From Proteiniclasticum sp043951855 (GTDB lineage: Bacteria; Bacillota; Clostridia; Clostridiales; Clostridiaceae): a stretch of 64,000 nucleotides of DNA. The translations under genes and the position numbers were made by a program. Positions 1-8,902 of the stretch are shown here, piece after piece; the first letter of the stretch is position 1; each line of letters opens with the position of its first letter. The stretch lies in NCBI RefSeq assembly GCF_043951855.1, contig NZ_JBINJW010000004.1, forward strand, positions 1 through 64,000. The letters are read 5' to 3'. Under the pieces are notes generated by a model that saw nothing but the letters and a program-made list of their open reading frames with translations, was not told where the DNA came from and searched no databases.

Positions 1-30
1 GTAGTAATAATATAATTTAGGGGTGATGCC

Positions 31-1176
31 ATGCTCAGGTTTTTAGATGCGGGAGAATCACATGGTCCTGGACTGTGCGCAGTTCTGGAAGGACTTCCTG
101 CCAATTTCACCATTTCTAAAGAAAAGATCAATGAGGAACTAGCAAGAAGACAGAAGGGCTACGGTCGCGGCGATAGAATGAAGCTTGAAAAAGATCAGGT
201 GGAAATCATTTCCGGAATGGCTGAGGGAAAGACCACAGGTGCGCCTGTGACCATACTCATTCGAAACAGAGACCATGACAACTGGAAAGATAAAGATCCA
301 AAGGAAACCTTCGTCTCCGTGCCAAGACCCGGACATGCGGACCTCACCGGAGAGTTCAAATACGGAACGGGAAACCTTCGAAACAGCATAGAAAGAAGCT
401 CCGCCAGGGAGACGGCCATTCGGACTGCCGTGGGGGCGATATGCAGACAGATTCTGGAGGAGCTGGGTGTAAGGATCCGCTCCAAGGTCCAGACGCTCTA
501 TGGAATCAACGATTCCTTCTGCGACCTCTTTGATGACGGCCTTTATGAGAAGATCCAGAAGAGCCCCATGAGAGTACTGCGCAATGAAGAAGCCTTCATG
601 ACGTTGGTGGACAGCGCAAAGCGCCAGGGAGACACTTTGGGCGGATGGGTCTATGCATCGGTGGAAGGGGTCATGCGAGGCCTGGGATCCTTCATGCACT
701 ATGACAGAAGACTGGATGCATCCCTTGCGGGTGCAGTCATGTCCATTCAAGGAGTGAAAGAGGTTTCCATCGGCAATCCCTTCCTGAACTTCACAGGATA
801 TACATATCATGACGGTATACTTTATGAGGACGGGGCGCTGAGAAGAGCCTCCAACCACGCCGGTGGCATTGAAGGGGGTATCAGTAACGGTGAAAACATC
901 GATGTGTACTGTTATATGAAGCCCATACCCAGCATCCTTCTAAAGCTTCCTTCGGTGGATCTCAAGGAAAAGAAGAACACGGATTCCAGATACGAGAGAA
1001 GCGATGTGACGGCAGTGGTTCCACTTTCCATTGTCCTTGAGAATGTGCTGGCCTTTGAGCTGCTGAGGGAGATACTGGAGACCTTCTCCAGAGACAATAA
1101 GGAAGAGCTTGTGGCAGCCATCAGAATACGAGAAAAACGTTTAGGAGAATACAATGAGCAGATTATTGATAATTGA
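31..1176 (+). CDS. aroC: Chorismate synthase
   Basis: Converts 5-enolpyruvylshikimate-3-phosphate to chorismate, the last step of the shikimate pathway, in the cytosol with reduced FMN. The 381-residue length fits the family. GESHG lies at residues 8-12, a GRGDR motif follows about residue 45, SSARETAIR is near residue 128, and GGIEGGISNG near residue 275; these are the family signatures. The ATG follows a GGGGTGATGCC ribosome binding site. Its last 23 bases overlap the start of polA, so the two are probably translationally coupled. No other aromatic pathway gene is in view; the rest of the operon may lie upstream of the window. Confidence 0.97.
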   Translation: MLRFLDAGESHGPGLCAVLEGLPANFTISKEKINEELARRQKGYGRGDRMKLEKDQVEIISGMAEGKTTGAPVTILIRNRDHDNWKDKDPKETFVSVPRPGHADLTGEFKYGTGNLRNSIERSSARETAIRTAVGAICRQILEELGVRIRSKVQTLYGINDSFCDLFDDGLYEKIQKSPMRVLRNEEAFMTLVDSAKRQGDTLGGWVYASVEGVMRGLGSFMHYDRRLDASLAGAVMSIQGVKEVSIGNPFLNFTGYTYHDGILYEDGALRRASNHAGGIEGGISNGENIDVYCYMKPIPSILLKLPSVDLKEKKNTDSRYERSDVTAVVPLSIVLENVLAFELLREILETFSRDNKEELVAAIRIREKRLGEYNEQIIDN

Positions 1177-3781
1177 CGGAAACAGTATCATGAACAGAGC
1201 CTTTTATGCAAACCCCAAGTTCATCACGTCCAAGGGGATGCATACAGGAGCCATCTATGGCTTCATCAATATGATGATGAAGATCAAAGGGGATCTTTCC
1301 CCGGACTACATCGTCTGCGCCTTTGACAGAAAGGCACCTACCTTCAGACATCTGGAATATGATGACTACAAGGCAGGAAGAAAGAAAATGCCGGAAGAGC
1401 TGGCTATGCAGTTTCCTGTCATGAAGGAAGTGCTGCAGCACATGGCTGTGGACATTCTGGAAATCGACGGATTCGAGGCGGATGATGTCATCGGTACGCT
1501 TTCTCTCAAAGCGGAGAAAGAGGGGGATGAAGTCTATGTCCTCTCCGGAGACAAGGATACCCTGCAGCTGGCATCGGACAAGACAAAGGTCGTCATCACC
1601 AAGAAAGGTGTCAGTGTGGTGGATGTCTATGACAGAGAAAAGTTCATAGAGGAATACGGCATCACCCCCACGCAGTTCATTGATGTGAAGGGCCTCATGG
1701 GCGATGCCTCGGACAACATCAAGGGGGTTCCCGGCATCGGAGAAAAGACCGCATTCAAACTGATCAAGGAATACGGCTCCATAGAAAACACCATCGAGAA
1801 TGCGGAAAACATCACCATGAAGAAGGTGAGAGAAAATCTCATCGCCCATGCCGAGGATGCCATCTTCTCTAAGAAGCTGGCCACCATCATCCGTGATGTG
1901 CAGGTGGAGATGGACATGGACAGGCTTCGAAGCTCTGACGCCTATGATGTCAATGAGCTGAGAAGGCTGTTTTCCGAGCTCGAATTCCGGACGCTTCTGG
2001 CGAAGCTTTCTGATGCGCCTGCAGAAGATGCGCCGAAGAAAGAAGCGGAAAAAGTGGACTTCACGGAAGTGGAGCATCCGGAAGACCTGGAAGAAGCACT
2101 GCTTACACTGAAGAAAGAGGTCGGATTGGATCAGCCTGTGGCCATCTATTTCGATGTGCATCATGCACCGAAGCTTTCGGAAAGAGAAATGAACTGGATG
2201 GTTCTTTCTTCAAAGGAAAAGCATCTCTATATCCATACCAGAAACATATTCGCTTCCGAGAAAGCGCTGGATGTTCTGAAGCGCTTCCTGGAGGATGAGC
2301 ATCTTCCAAAGATCTCCTATGACATCAAAGACGGACTGACCATTTTCAAGAGACTGGGCATGGAACCGAAGAACATCAGCTTTGATGTGAACCTGGCTGC
2401 CTATCTTCTGGAACCCACAGACGGAAAGCTGACGCTGAAGGATCTGACATTGAAGAATCTTCCGGAAGCGGCGGTTCCCGAAGGAAAAGACGGAGAGGTC
2501 TATCTTGCCTCAAAACTCTTTGAGCTCTATGAGAAATTCGCAAGGGAAATGGAAGAGACAGAGCTCAATGAGCTGTATTACGAAGTGGAGCTTCCGCTCA
2601 CAAGGATTCTCTCGGATATGGAAATCGAGGGATTCAATGTCAATGAGGATCTTCTGGATGAAATGACCGTGACCTTCAAGGAAGACATCGATCAGTTGGA
2701 GAAGGAGATCTATGACCTGGCAGGGGAAGCGTTCAACATCAATTCTCCGAAGCAGCTGGGCACCATATTATTTGAAAGACTGGACCTGCCTGTGATCAAG
2801 AAGACCAAGACAGGCTATTCCACCAATATAGATGTGCTGGAAGCACTGAAAGACAAGCACCCCATCATCGAAAAGGTGATGCAGTTTAGAACCGTCACCA
2901 AGATCTACAGCACCTATATCGTAGGGCTGAAGTCTGCCATTGACGGTGATGGAAGAATCCATTCCACCTTCAATCAGACCCTGGCCACCACAGGAAGGCT
3001 TTCCAGCACGGACCCGAACCTGCAGAATATTCCCATCAGGCATGAAATGGGCAGAGCGGTGAGAAAAGTCTTCATTCCACATGATGAGGACTCCATACTT
3101 CTTTCCTGTGACTACAGCCAGATCGAGCTCAGGGTGCTGGCTCATATCTCTGGAGACGAGAAGATGATTGAAGCCTACAATGGAGACATCGACATCCACA
3201 CAAAGACCGCATCGGAAGTCTTCGGCGTACCATTTGAAGAGGTGAGCTATGCGCTTCGAAGCAGTGCCAAGGCCGTCAATTTCGGCATCATCTACGGCAT
3301 GTCTGATTTCAGCCTGTCTCAGGACCTGGGCATTTCCAGAAAAGAAGCCAAGGAATACATGGAAATCTACTTCTCCAGATATCCCAAGGTCAAAGAGTAT
3401 CTGGACAACATCGTTCTGGAAGCCAAGGAAAAGGGCTTTGTGAGAACCATCATGAACAGAAGAAGATACATTCCTGAAATCAGTCAGAGAAACAAGATCG
3501 TTCAGGCCGCCGGTGTCCGTCTTGCCATGAACAGCCCCATCCAGGGCAGTGCTGCGGATATCATGAAGATGGCCATGGTGAAGGTCTATGAGGCACTGAA
3601 AGAGAAGAAGCTCAGATCCAGTCTCATCCTTCAGGTCCACGATGAACTGATCCTGAACACCAGAAAGGATGAACTGGAGATTGTGAAGAAACTGGTGAAG
3701 GAAGAAATGGAAAATGCGGTGAAGCTGAAGGTGAAACTCCAGGCGGAAGAGTCTGTGGGAGAAACCTGGTTTGAAGCGTAG
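1154..3781 (+). CDS. polA: DNA polymerase I
   Basis: Repair and Okazaki-fragment-processing polymerase of 875 residues. The N-terminal ~290 residues are the 5'-3' exonuclease (FEADDVIGTL, GLMGDASDNIKGVPGIG). A middle region at about 300-470 has the 3'-5' exonuclease fold position but no DxE catalytic motif; the matching stretch reads IYFDVHHAP. The C-terminal polymerase domain has motif A (SCDYSQIELR, about 650), motif B (KAVNFGIIYGM, about 705) and motif C (QVHDEL, about 830). Proofreading is therefore probably lost, as in Bacillus and Thermus homologues. The start has a TAGGAG site inside aroC. coaE follows after 8 bases. Confidence 0.97.
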   Translation: MSRLLIIDGNSIMNRAFYANPKFITSKGMHTGAIYGFINMMMKIKGDLSPDYIVCAFDRKAPTFRHLEYDDYKAGRKKMPEELAMQFPVMKEVLQHMAVDILEIDGFEADDVIGTLSLKAEKEGDEVYVLSGDKDTLQLASDKTKVVITKKGVSVVDVYDREKFIEEYGITPTQFIDVKGLMGDASDNIKGVPGIGEKTAFKLIKEYGSIENTIENAENITMKKVRENLIAHAEDAIFSKKLATIIRDVQVEMDMDRLRSSDAYDVNELRRLFSELEFRTLLAKLSDAPAEDAPKKEAEKVDFTEVEHPEDLEEALLTLKKEVGLDQPVAIYFDVHHAPKLSEREMNWMVLSSKEKHLYIHTRNIFASEKALDVLKRFLEDEHLPKISYDIKDGLTIFKRLGMEPKNISFDVNLAAYLLEPTDGKLTLKDLTLKNLPEAAVPEGKDGEVYLASKLFELYEKFAREMEETELNELYYEVELPLTRILSDMEIEGFNVNEDLLDEMTVTFKEDIDQLEKEIYDLAGEAFNINSPKQLGTILFERLDLPVIKKTKTGYSTNIDVLEALKDKHPIIEKVMQFRTVTKIYSTYIVGLKSAIDGDGRIHSTFNQTLATTGRLSSTDPNLQNIPIRHEMGRAVRKVFIPHDEDSILLSCDYSQIELRVLAHISGDEKMIEAYNGDIDIHTKTASEVFGVPFEEVSYALRSSAKAVNFGIIYGMSDFSLSQDLGISRKEAKEYMEIYFSRYPKVKEYLDNIVLEAKEKGFVRTIMNRRRYIPEISQRNKIVQAAGVRLAMNSPIQGSAADIMKMAMVKVYEALKEKKLRSSLILQVHDELILNTRKDELEIVKKLVKEEMENAVKLKVKLQAEESVGETWFEA

Positions 3782-3789
3782 GTGATGCC

Positions 3790-4401
3790 ATGGTGAAGAT
3801 CGGACTCACAGGAGGCATTGCCACCGGGAAGACCACCATCTCGAAATATCTTGCTTCTTTAGGCATAAAGGTCATTGATGCGGATCTCATCGCAAGGGAA
3901 GTGCTCGATCTATATCCCGAGATTCTGTCGTACCTGAGAAGAACTTACGGGGACCGTGTCTTTTCTGATGGGAAACTGGATAGAAAGGCGCTGGGCAGAA
4001 TCGTTTTTCAGAACAAGGAAGCGCTTTCCAGGTATCTTCAGGTGATCATGCCGAGAATCCGGCAGGAAATCGAAAAGAGGCTGGAAAAATCGGAGGAAGA
4101 GTTTATTATTTTAGACGCACCGCTGCTTTTTGAAGAAGGGTTCCAGAAGGATGTGGACCTGACCATCACCGTGTATGCACAGAAGAAGGTGCAGCTTGAG
4201 AGACTGAAGAAGCGCGACGGTTTTACGGAAGAAGAGGCAAGAAGACGGATCAGTGCCCAGATGGATCTCAAAGACAAGATGGATCGTTCCACCTATGTGC
4301 TGAACAACAGTGGACGTATCGAGGATACCATACTGGACCTTCATGCGATTCTTGATAAGATAGGATTTAAAGATGAAAAGAAAGATAAAGAAAAGAAATA
4401 G
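3790..4401 (+). CDS. coaE: Dephospho-CoA kinase
   Basis: Phosphorylates the 3'-hydroxyl of dephospho-CoA, the final step of coenzyme A synthesis. The 203-residue product opens with the P-loop GGIATGKTT (residues 8-16), followed by the DADLIAREV motif and a lid region (KKRDGFTEEEARRRI) that are typical for CoaE. The polA-coaE order is also found in other Firmicutes. It overlaps the next gene by 29 bases, continuing the tightly packed unit. Confidence 0.95.
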   Translation: MVKIGLTGGIATGKTTISKYLASLGIKVIDADLIAREVLDLYPEILSYLRRTYGDRVFSDGKLDRKALGRIVFQNKEALSRYLQVIMPRIRQEIEKRLEKSEEEFIILDAPLLFEEGFQKDVDLTITVYAQKKVQLERLKKRDGFTEEEARRRISAQMDLKDKMDRSTYVLNNSGRIEDTILDLHAILDKIGFKDEKKDKEKK

Positions 4402-4942
4402 AGGAATTCGGAGGCTCAGCGTCCTCCTCAGCCTTCTTCTGCTCTTGTCGGCAGGAGCCTATGTGCTCTATGGACGACTTTTTCCCATGGATCATGAGGA
4501 GAAGGTCACAGCCTATGCAGAGGAGTATGGAGTGGATCCGTTTCTTGTGTACGCAGTGATTCACACGGAGTCAAGATTCATAGAAGATGCGGTTTCTCCG
4601 GCAGGGGCCATCGGGCTTATGCAGGTGACGCCGGATACCGGAGCCTTCATAGCAGACAGGCTGAAGATGCCTTCCTTTACCGAAGAGATGCTGAAGGACC
4701 CCGATACCAACATCAGAATGGGCACGTACTATCTCAGCTATCTCAAGGAGAACTTTCCTCGGGTGGAGACGCAGCTTGCAGCGTATAATGCGGGACCGAA
4801 CCGCGTGGCGGCATGGCTTCAGGATGAGGGCATCTCCGATGGGGAAATCCTTACGAATATTCCTTTCGAGGAAACCAGAAACTATGTGGAGCGTGTCCTG
4901 CAGAGAGAGAAGATCTACAGGATTCTCTATTTCTACAAATGA
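4373..4942 (+). CDS. Membrane-anchored lytic transglycosylase (SLT family)
   Basis: Cleaves peptidoglycan glycan strands to 1,6-anhydro products, outside the cytoplasmic membrane. A basic N-terminus (residues 1-14) is followed by one membrane segment (about 15-33), then an SLT domain with the catalytic Glu in HTESRF (E66), GAIGLMQVTPDTG and AAYNAGP, all family motifs. At 189 residues it is a minimal form without binding domains. The start lies inside coaE, so it is probably co-transcribed with aroC-polA-coaE. This is the usual coaE neighbour in Clostridia. Confidence 0.93.
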   Translation: MKRKIKKRNRGIRRLSVLLSLLLLLSAGAYVLYGRLFPMDHEEKVTAYAEEYGVDPFLVYAVIHTESRFIEDAVSPAGAIGLMQVTPDTGAFIADRLKMPSFTEEMLKDPDTNIRMGTYYLSYLKENFPRVETQLAAYNAGPNRVAAWLQDEGISDGEILTNIPFEETRNYVERVLQREKIYRILYFYK

Positions 4943-4985
4943 CCACCGAACTGAAAACCATGGATTACATGAACAGCAATAAAAG

Positions 4986-5044
4986 ACAGGCATCTGCCGG
5001 GAAGAGTTCATCTTCCTGCACAGATGCCTGTTTCATTTTTTCTT
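4986..5044 (+). terminator. Intrinsic terminator after the aroC-polA-coaE unit
   Basis: An 11-base arm ACAGGCATCTG (4986-4996) pairs with CAGATGCCTGT (5021-5031). An inner GGAAGA/TCTTCC pair extends the stem, and a T-rich tract follows. It lies between convergent genes and may serve both. Confidence 0.8.
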
Positions 5045-5082
5045 GTTTCTTCTATTGATGTTTCGGGTCACATAGTCACGTT

Positions 5083-6330
5083 CTATCTTCCGTTGTCGTC
5101 TTTCAGGGCTGTTTTGATGAGTTTCAGCACGCTGCCCGCATTTCCGTAGTTCAGTGTACCGAAACGGTAGATCTTCACAGAGGCAAAGGCTGTGAAAACA
5201 GCTGTGAGAAGAAGGATCCCGTAGGACAGCACCACGGTGAACATGGATACACTGGTGATGGCGTATCTCACGAACATGACCATGAAGGAAGTGAACGGGA
5301 AGTAGGAGGCGATCTTCAGTATGATGCTCTCATTGGAAAGTCCCAGACTGAACATGGCGATGAAGTAGGCGGCCATGACGAACATGGTCACAAGGGTGGT
5401 AGCGGACGGTACGTCCTCCACCTTGGTCATGAGGGCTCCGATGCCCGCATAGACGAAGAGGAAGAGGAAGTAGCCTGTGAAAGCGAAGATGAAGTAGACC
5501 AGAAGGAGCTTCGGATCCACATTCATATTGAGAAAATCAAGGATCTCCTCATCGTAGCTCCTGTAGTTCAGCCTGTAGCCTACAAAGAGGGTCACGCCCA
5601 TGAAAAGTGCCTGGATGATCCCGGCTGTGCCGGAAGCCAGCACCTTTCCGATGATCAGGCTGTTGGAATCGGAGCTTGTGATGAGAATTTCCATGGTGCG
5701 GTCGCTCTTTTCTCTGGCCACGTAGGTGGCCACATTGTTTCCGTAGAACATGATCATCATGAAAGTAAGCATGATGAGGATGTAGACCACCCAGTAGTTG
5801 TTCTTCACATCTTTTCCGAGCACGATGGGTTCCTCCTGGCTGATGGTGATGCCGCTCATGATGTTTCGTATGGCTTCCACATCGTGTCCGCCTTCCTGAA
5901 GAGCCAGGTCCTCATTTACGAGGCGAAGGGCTGAATCCATGAGGAAGTCACCGCCGGAATACATGGCCACATTGTTCACCACGCTGACATATTCCGTGGC
6001 GGATTTCAGGATATATCCTGTGCTTACAGTTTCATCCAGTACCGCTTCCTTCAGTTCCTCTTCACTGTCATAAGGGAGAAGCGTCACTCCTGGCAGCTTT
6101 TCCTCCAGAAGGGACAGGTTGAATTCTTCGGCTTCATTATAGATGCCGAAGGTGCCGTCTTCCATGATGCCTTCTTCACCCGTGTCCGCTCCACCCATCA
6201 TGGACTGGATGGTGGGAATGGTCGTAACCACAAGGATCAGTGCGCAGATGATTACGGTTGTGACGATATAGGCCTTCTTTTTCAGAAGACTCCCAAGCTC
6301 AAAGAGATAGACTGTTTTCAGGTTTCTCAT
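5083..6330 (-). CDS. ABC-2 type transporter permease (NatB-like)
   Basis: Membrane subunit of an export ABC transporter. The 415-residue protein has one N-terminal membrane helix (about 20-40), a large extracytoplasmic domain (about 45-175), then five or six helices to the C-terminus. This is the layout of NatB/YhaP-type ABC-2 permeases. It overlaps the ATPase gene upstream by 4 bases, so both form one complex. NatAB of Bacillus exports sodium; the substrate here is not shown by the sequence. Confidence 0.85.
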   Translation of the reverse strand: MRNLKTVYLFELGSLLKKKAYIVTTVIICALILVVTTIPTIQSMMGGADTGEEGIMEDGTFGIYNEAEEFNLSLLEEKLPGVTLLPYDSEEELKEAVLDETVSTGYILKSATEYVSVVNNVAMYSGGDFLMDSALRLVNEDLALQEGGHDVEAIRNIMSGITISQEEPIVLGKDVKNNYWVVYILIMLTFMMIMFYGNNVATYVAREKSDRTMEILITSSDSNSLIIGKVLASGTAGIIQALFMGVTLFVGYRLNYRSYDEEILDFLNMNVDPKLLLVYFIFAFTGYFLFLFVYAGIGALMTKVEDVPSATTLVTMFVMAAYFIAMFSLGLSNESIILKIASYFPFTSFMVMFVRYAITSVSMFTVVLSYGILLLTAVFTAFASVKIYRFGTLNYGNAGSVLKLIKTALKDDNGR

Positions 6331-7235
6331 GATTTATCACCTGCCGTTTCCACGAATATTTCGGTGAGGGAAGGAAGATAAGGGGAGAAGCTTGTGACTT
6401 CCACGCCTGCCTCCAGGAGTTTCCTCATGATCACCGAAGGATTGTCTTCTCCGGGTATATGAACGATGTAGGAGGTTTTGTCTTCTCTGATGTGGGTTTC
6501 TCCGAAAGGAGAAAGTGCTTTCATCAGCATGGGTTCATCCGCCTTGTCTGCGGACATGCGTATGCGGTTCTTGCCTCTTTCCACTTTGATTCTGCTGAGG
6601 TTTCCCGTCAGAACGATTTCACCCTGATTGATGAGGGTGATTTCATCACAGAACTCTTCCACATAAGACATCTGATGACTGGAGAAGATCACCAGCTTGT
6701 TTTCGCTGATGAGTTCCACAATGATGTCCTTGAGAACCATGGAATTCACCGGGTCCAGTCCGCTGAAGGGTTCATCCAGAATGACAATGTCGGGGTTGGT
6801 CACAAGAGACTGCACGATCTGGATCTTCTGCTGATTTCCCTTGGATAGGGTTTCCAGTTTTTTCTTCTTGTAGGCGGAGAGGTCCACGCGATCCAGCCAG
6901 TAGTCGATGTTTCTCCGAAGCTCGTTCTTGTCTCCGCCTCGAAGCTTGCCGAAATATTCCAGCTGGTGGGCGATCTCCTCTTTGGGATACATGCCTCTTT
7001 CCTCGGGCAGATAGCCTACTTTGTAGTCTTCCGGTCTGAAGATTTTTCCGTCCAGGATGAATTCCCCCTGGTCCTGTCTGAAAACACCCATGAGCGCACG
7101 CAGAGTAGTGGTCTTACCGGCACCGTTTCTCCCGAGAAAACCCATGGCTTTTCCGCTTTCCACCTCAAAAGAGATGTCTTTCAGGATCTTCACGTCGGAA
7201 AAACTCTTGTGTATGTTTTTCACTTCAAGTTTCAT
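6327..7235 (-). CDS. ABC transporter ATP-binding protein (NatA-like)
   Basis: Energises the adjacent ABC-2 permease. Walker A GRNGAGKTT is at residues 35-43, the signature is the variant LSKGNQQK (about 137), and Walker B IVILDEPFSGLD follows. The C-terminal ~80 residues resemble the DUF4162 domain found on NatA-type ATPases. The length of 302 residues is normal. A strong promoter and a palindromic site lie just upstream at 7269-7311. Confidence 0.92.
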   Translation of the reverse strand: MKLEVKNIHKSFSDVKILKDISFEVESGKAMGFLGRNGAGKTTTLRALMGVFRQDQGEFILDGKIFRPEDYKVGYLPEERGMYPKEEIAHQLEYFGKLRGGDKNELRRNIDYWLDRVDLSAYKKKKLETLSKGNQQKIQIVQSLVTNPDIVILDEPFSGLDPVNSMVLKDIIVELISENKLVIFSSHQMSYVEEFCDEITLINQGEIVLTGNLSRIKVERGKNRIRMSADKADEPMLMKALSPFGETHIREDKTSYIVHIPGEDNPSVIMRKLLEAGVEVTSFSPYLPSLTEIFVETAGDKS

Positions 7236-7268
7236 AGTATTCTCCTTGTTTAGAACTGATTCTACCTT

Positions 7269-7282
7269 GTTACTTACGTAAC
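7269..7282 (-). promoter_or_regulatory. Palindromic operator GTTACTTACGTAAC of the NatAB-like unit
   Basis: GTTAC and GTAAC arms are separated by 4 bases directly downstream of the -10 box, where a bound repressor would block transcription start. The form suits a GntR- or TetR-type regulator. No regulator gene is adjacent, so the binder is unknown. Confidence 0.5.
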
Positions 7283-7311
7283 AATATATCTTACTGCTAT
7301 AGGATTGTCAA
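7283..7311 (-). promoter_or_regulatory. Promoter of the NatAB-like unit
   Basis: Read on the minus strand, a perfect -35 TTGACA (7306-7311), a 17-base spacer and -10 TATATT (7283-7288) form a near-consensus housekeeping promoter about 48 bases upstream of the ATPase gene. Such a strong promoter next to a palindrome suggests control by repression. Confidence 0.7.
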
Positions 7312-7423
7312 CTGTTTCTCCTCTGCGTTGCAGTCAGGCAGCTTCAGTACACTGTAAAAGGGAAGAAGTGTGTATGGGAAGGGGTGGTGCAGAAGAACCA
7401 TGTCTTCAGATGAATCTTTTCTG

Positions 7424-7455
7424 CAAAAGAAAAGAAGAGACAGAACCTCTTCTTT
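7424..7455 (-). terminator. Terminator after argH
   Basis: A 9-base stem, AAAGAAGAG (7431-7439) with CTCTTCTTT (7447-7455), has a 7-base loop and is followed on the minus strand by TCTTTTG. AT-rich and moderate in strength. Confidence 0.5.
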
Positions 7456-7464
7456 CATAAGTGA

Positions 7465-8874
7465 TTATTTGCTATCCAGATCGTCTTCATTCTTAATGGA
7501 CCATGCAAGCACTTCTTTCCCTTTTTCAATCTGCCTCATGACGTCAGCGGGAGAAGTTCCTCCGAAGGAGCTTCTTCTCAGGATGCAGGCACTGCTACTA
7601 AGATCCGGGAGCATAATGCCATCTAGCCGATCATCGATATCCGGAAGGACCTCATCTTTCAGCGTCATCAGCGTTTCACCGGTCTTTTCACAATACTTGA
7701 CAATGGCACCGACCAGTTCATGGGAAGTGCGGAAGGGAACACCCTGGGTCACCAGATATTCTGCAAGATCCGTGGCAGCCAGGAAGCCTTTGTCCATATG
7801 TTTCTTGATGCTTTCTTCTTTGAATGTGGTATTCTCCAGCATCTGGGTAAAAATCACGGCACTGGTCTTTACGGTCTTCACCGTATCAAAGAGTGCTTCC
7901 TTGTCTTCCTGGAAATCCTTGTTGAAGGCCATGGGCAGACCCTTCAGAACCGTGAGCAGGCCCATGAGATGTCCATAGACTCGGCCGGTTTTACCACGAA
8001 TGAGTTCAGGAATATCCGGATTCTTCTTCTGCGGCATGATGCTGCTGCCTGTGCAGAATCCGTCATCGATTTCAATGAAGCTGAATTCCTGCGCATTCCA
8101 GAGAATGAATTCTTCTGAGAGTCTGCTCAGGTGGGCCATGAATAGGGAAGAGACACTCATGAATTCCACGATGAAATCACGATCGGCCACTGTATCCATG
8201 GCATTTTCCGTCACCGCCTGAAAGCCCAGAAGATCCGCTGTATAGACACGGTCAATGGGAATGGTGGTGCCCGCCAGAGCGCAGGCGCCTAGTGGATTAT
8301 AGTCTGTTCTTTTGTAGCAGTCCTTCAGTCTTTCCAGGTCTCTTTTAAACTGCTGGAAGTAGGCCATGAGATGAAATCCCACAGTTACAGGCTGTGCGTG
8401 CTGAAGATGGGTGAAGCCGGGCATGAGCATCTCTTTGTGGCTTTCCGCCTTTTCCATCAGGGTCTTCAGCAGCACCTGAATGATTTCAAAGAGCTCTTCC
8501 ATCTCCTCTTTCAGGTAGAGTCTTACATCCAGTATCACCTGATCGTTACGGCTTCTGGCGGTGTGAAGCTTTCTGCCCACATCTCCGATTTCTCTGATCA
8601 GCTGGCTTTCGATGGCCATGTGGATGTCTTCATCTTCGTAGGTGAAGGTAAGATTCCCTTCTTCGATCTTCTTTTCGATTTTCTTGAGACCATTCATGAT
8701 CTGTTCCAGTTCTTCTTCCTTCAGATGTCCCATTTTAGAAAGCATCTTCGCATGCGCGATGCTTCCTCTGATGTCCTGCTTATACAGTGCGATATCAAAG
8801 GTGATGGAAGCGTTGAATTCTTCCACCATCTGATCCATCTGCTTCTGGAATCTTGAACCCCATAGATTTTTCAA
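7465..8874 (-). CDS. argH: Argininosuccinate lyase
   Basis: Splits argininosuccinate into arginine and fumarate, the last step of arginine synthesis. The 469-residue length is typical. The superfamily signature GSSIMPQKKNPD lies at about residue 278, with TARSRNDQ (about 107) and HLQHAQPVTVG (about 158) forming other active-site segments. It sits 28 bases downstream of an NhaC-type antiporter gene in one unit, and argG is absent here. The unit promoter carries ARG-box-like sequences, fitting arginine control. Confidence 0.97.
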   Translation of the reverse strand: MKNLWGSRFQKQMDQMVEEFNASITFDIALYKQDIRGSIAHAKMLSKMGHLKEEELEQIMNGLKKIEKKIEEGNLTFTYEDEDIHMAIESQLIREIGDVGRKLHTARSRNDQVILDVRLYLKEEMEELFEIIQVLLKTLMEKAESHKEMLMPGFTHLQHAQPVTVGFHLMAYFQQFKRDLERLKDCYKRTDYNPLGACALAGTTIPIDRVYTADLLGFQAVTENAMDTVADRDFIVEFMSVSSLFMAHLSRLSEEFILWNAQEFSFIEIDDGFCTGSSIMPQKKNPDIPELIRGKTGRVYGHLMGLLTVLKGLPMAFNKDFQEDKEALFDTVKTVKTSAVIFTQMLENTTFKEESIKKHMDKGFLAATDLAEYLVTQGVPFRTSHELVGAIVKYCEKTGETLMTLKDEVLPDIDDRLDGIMLPDLSSSACILRRSSFGGTSPADVMRQIEKGKEVLAWSIKNEDDLDSK

Positions 8875-8902
8875 AATATTTTCCTCCTAGAATTTCTTGT
8901 GC

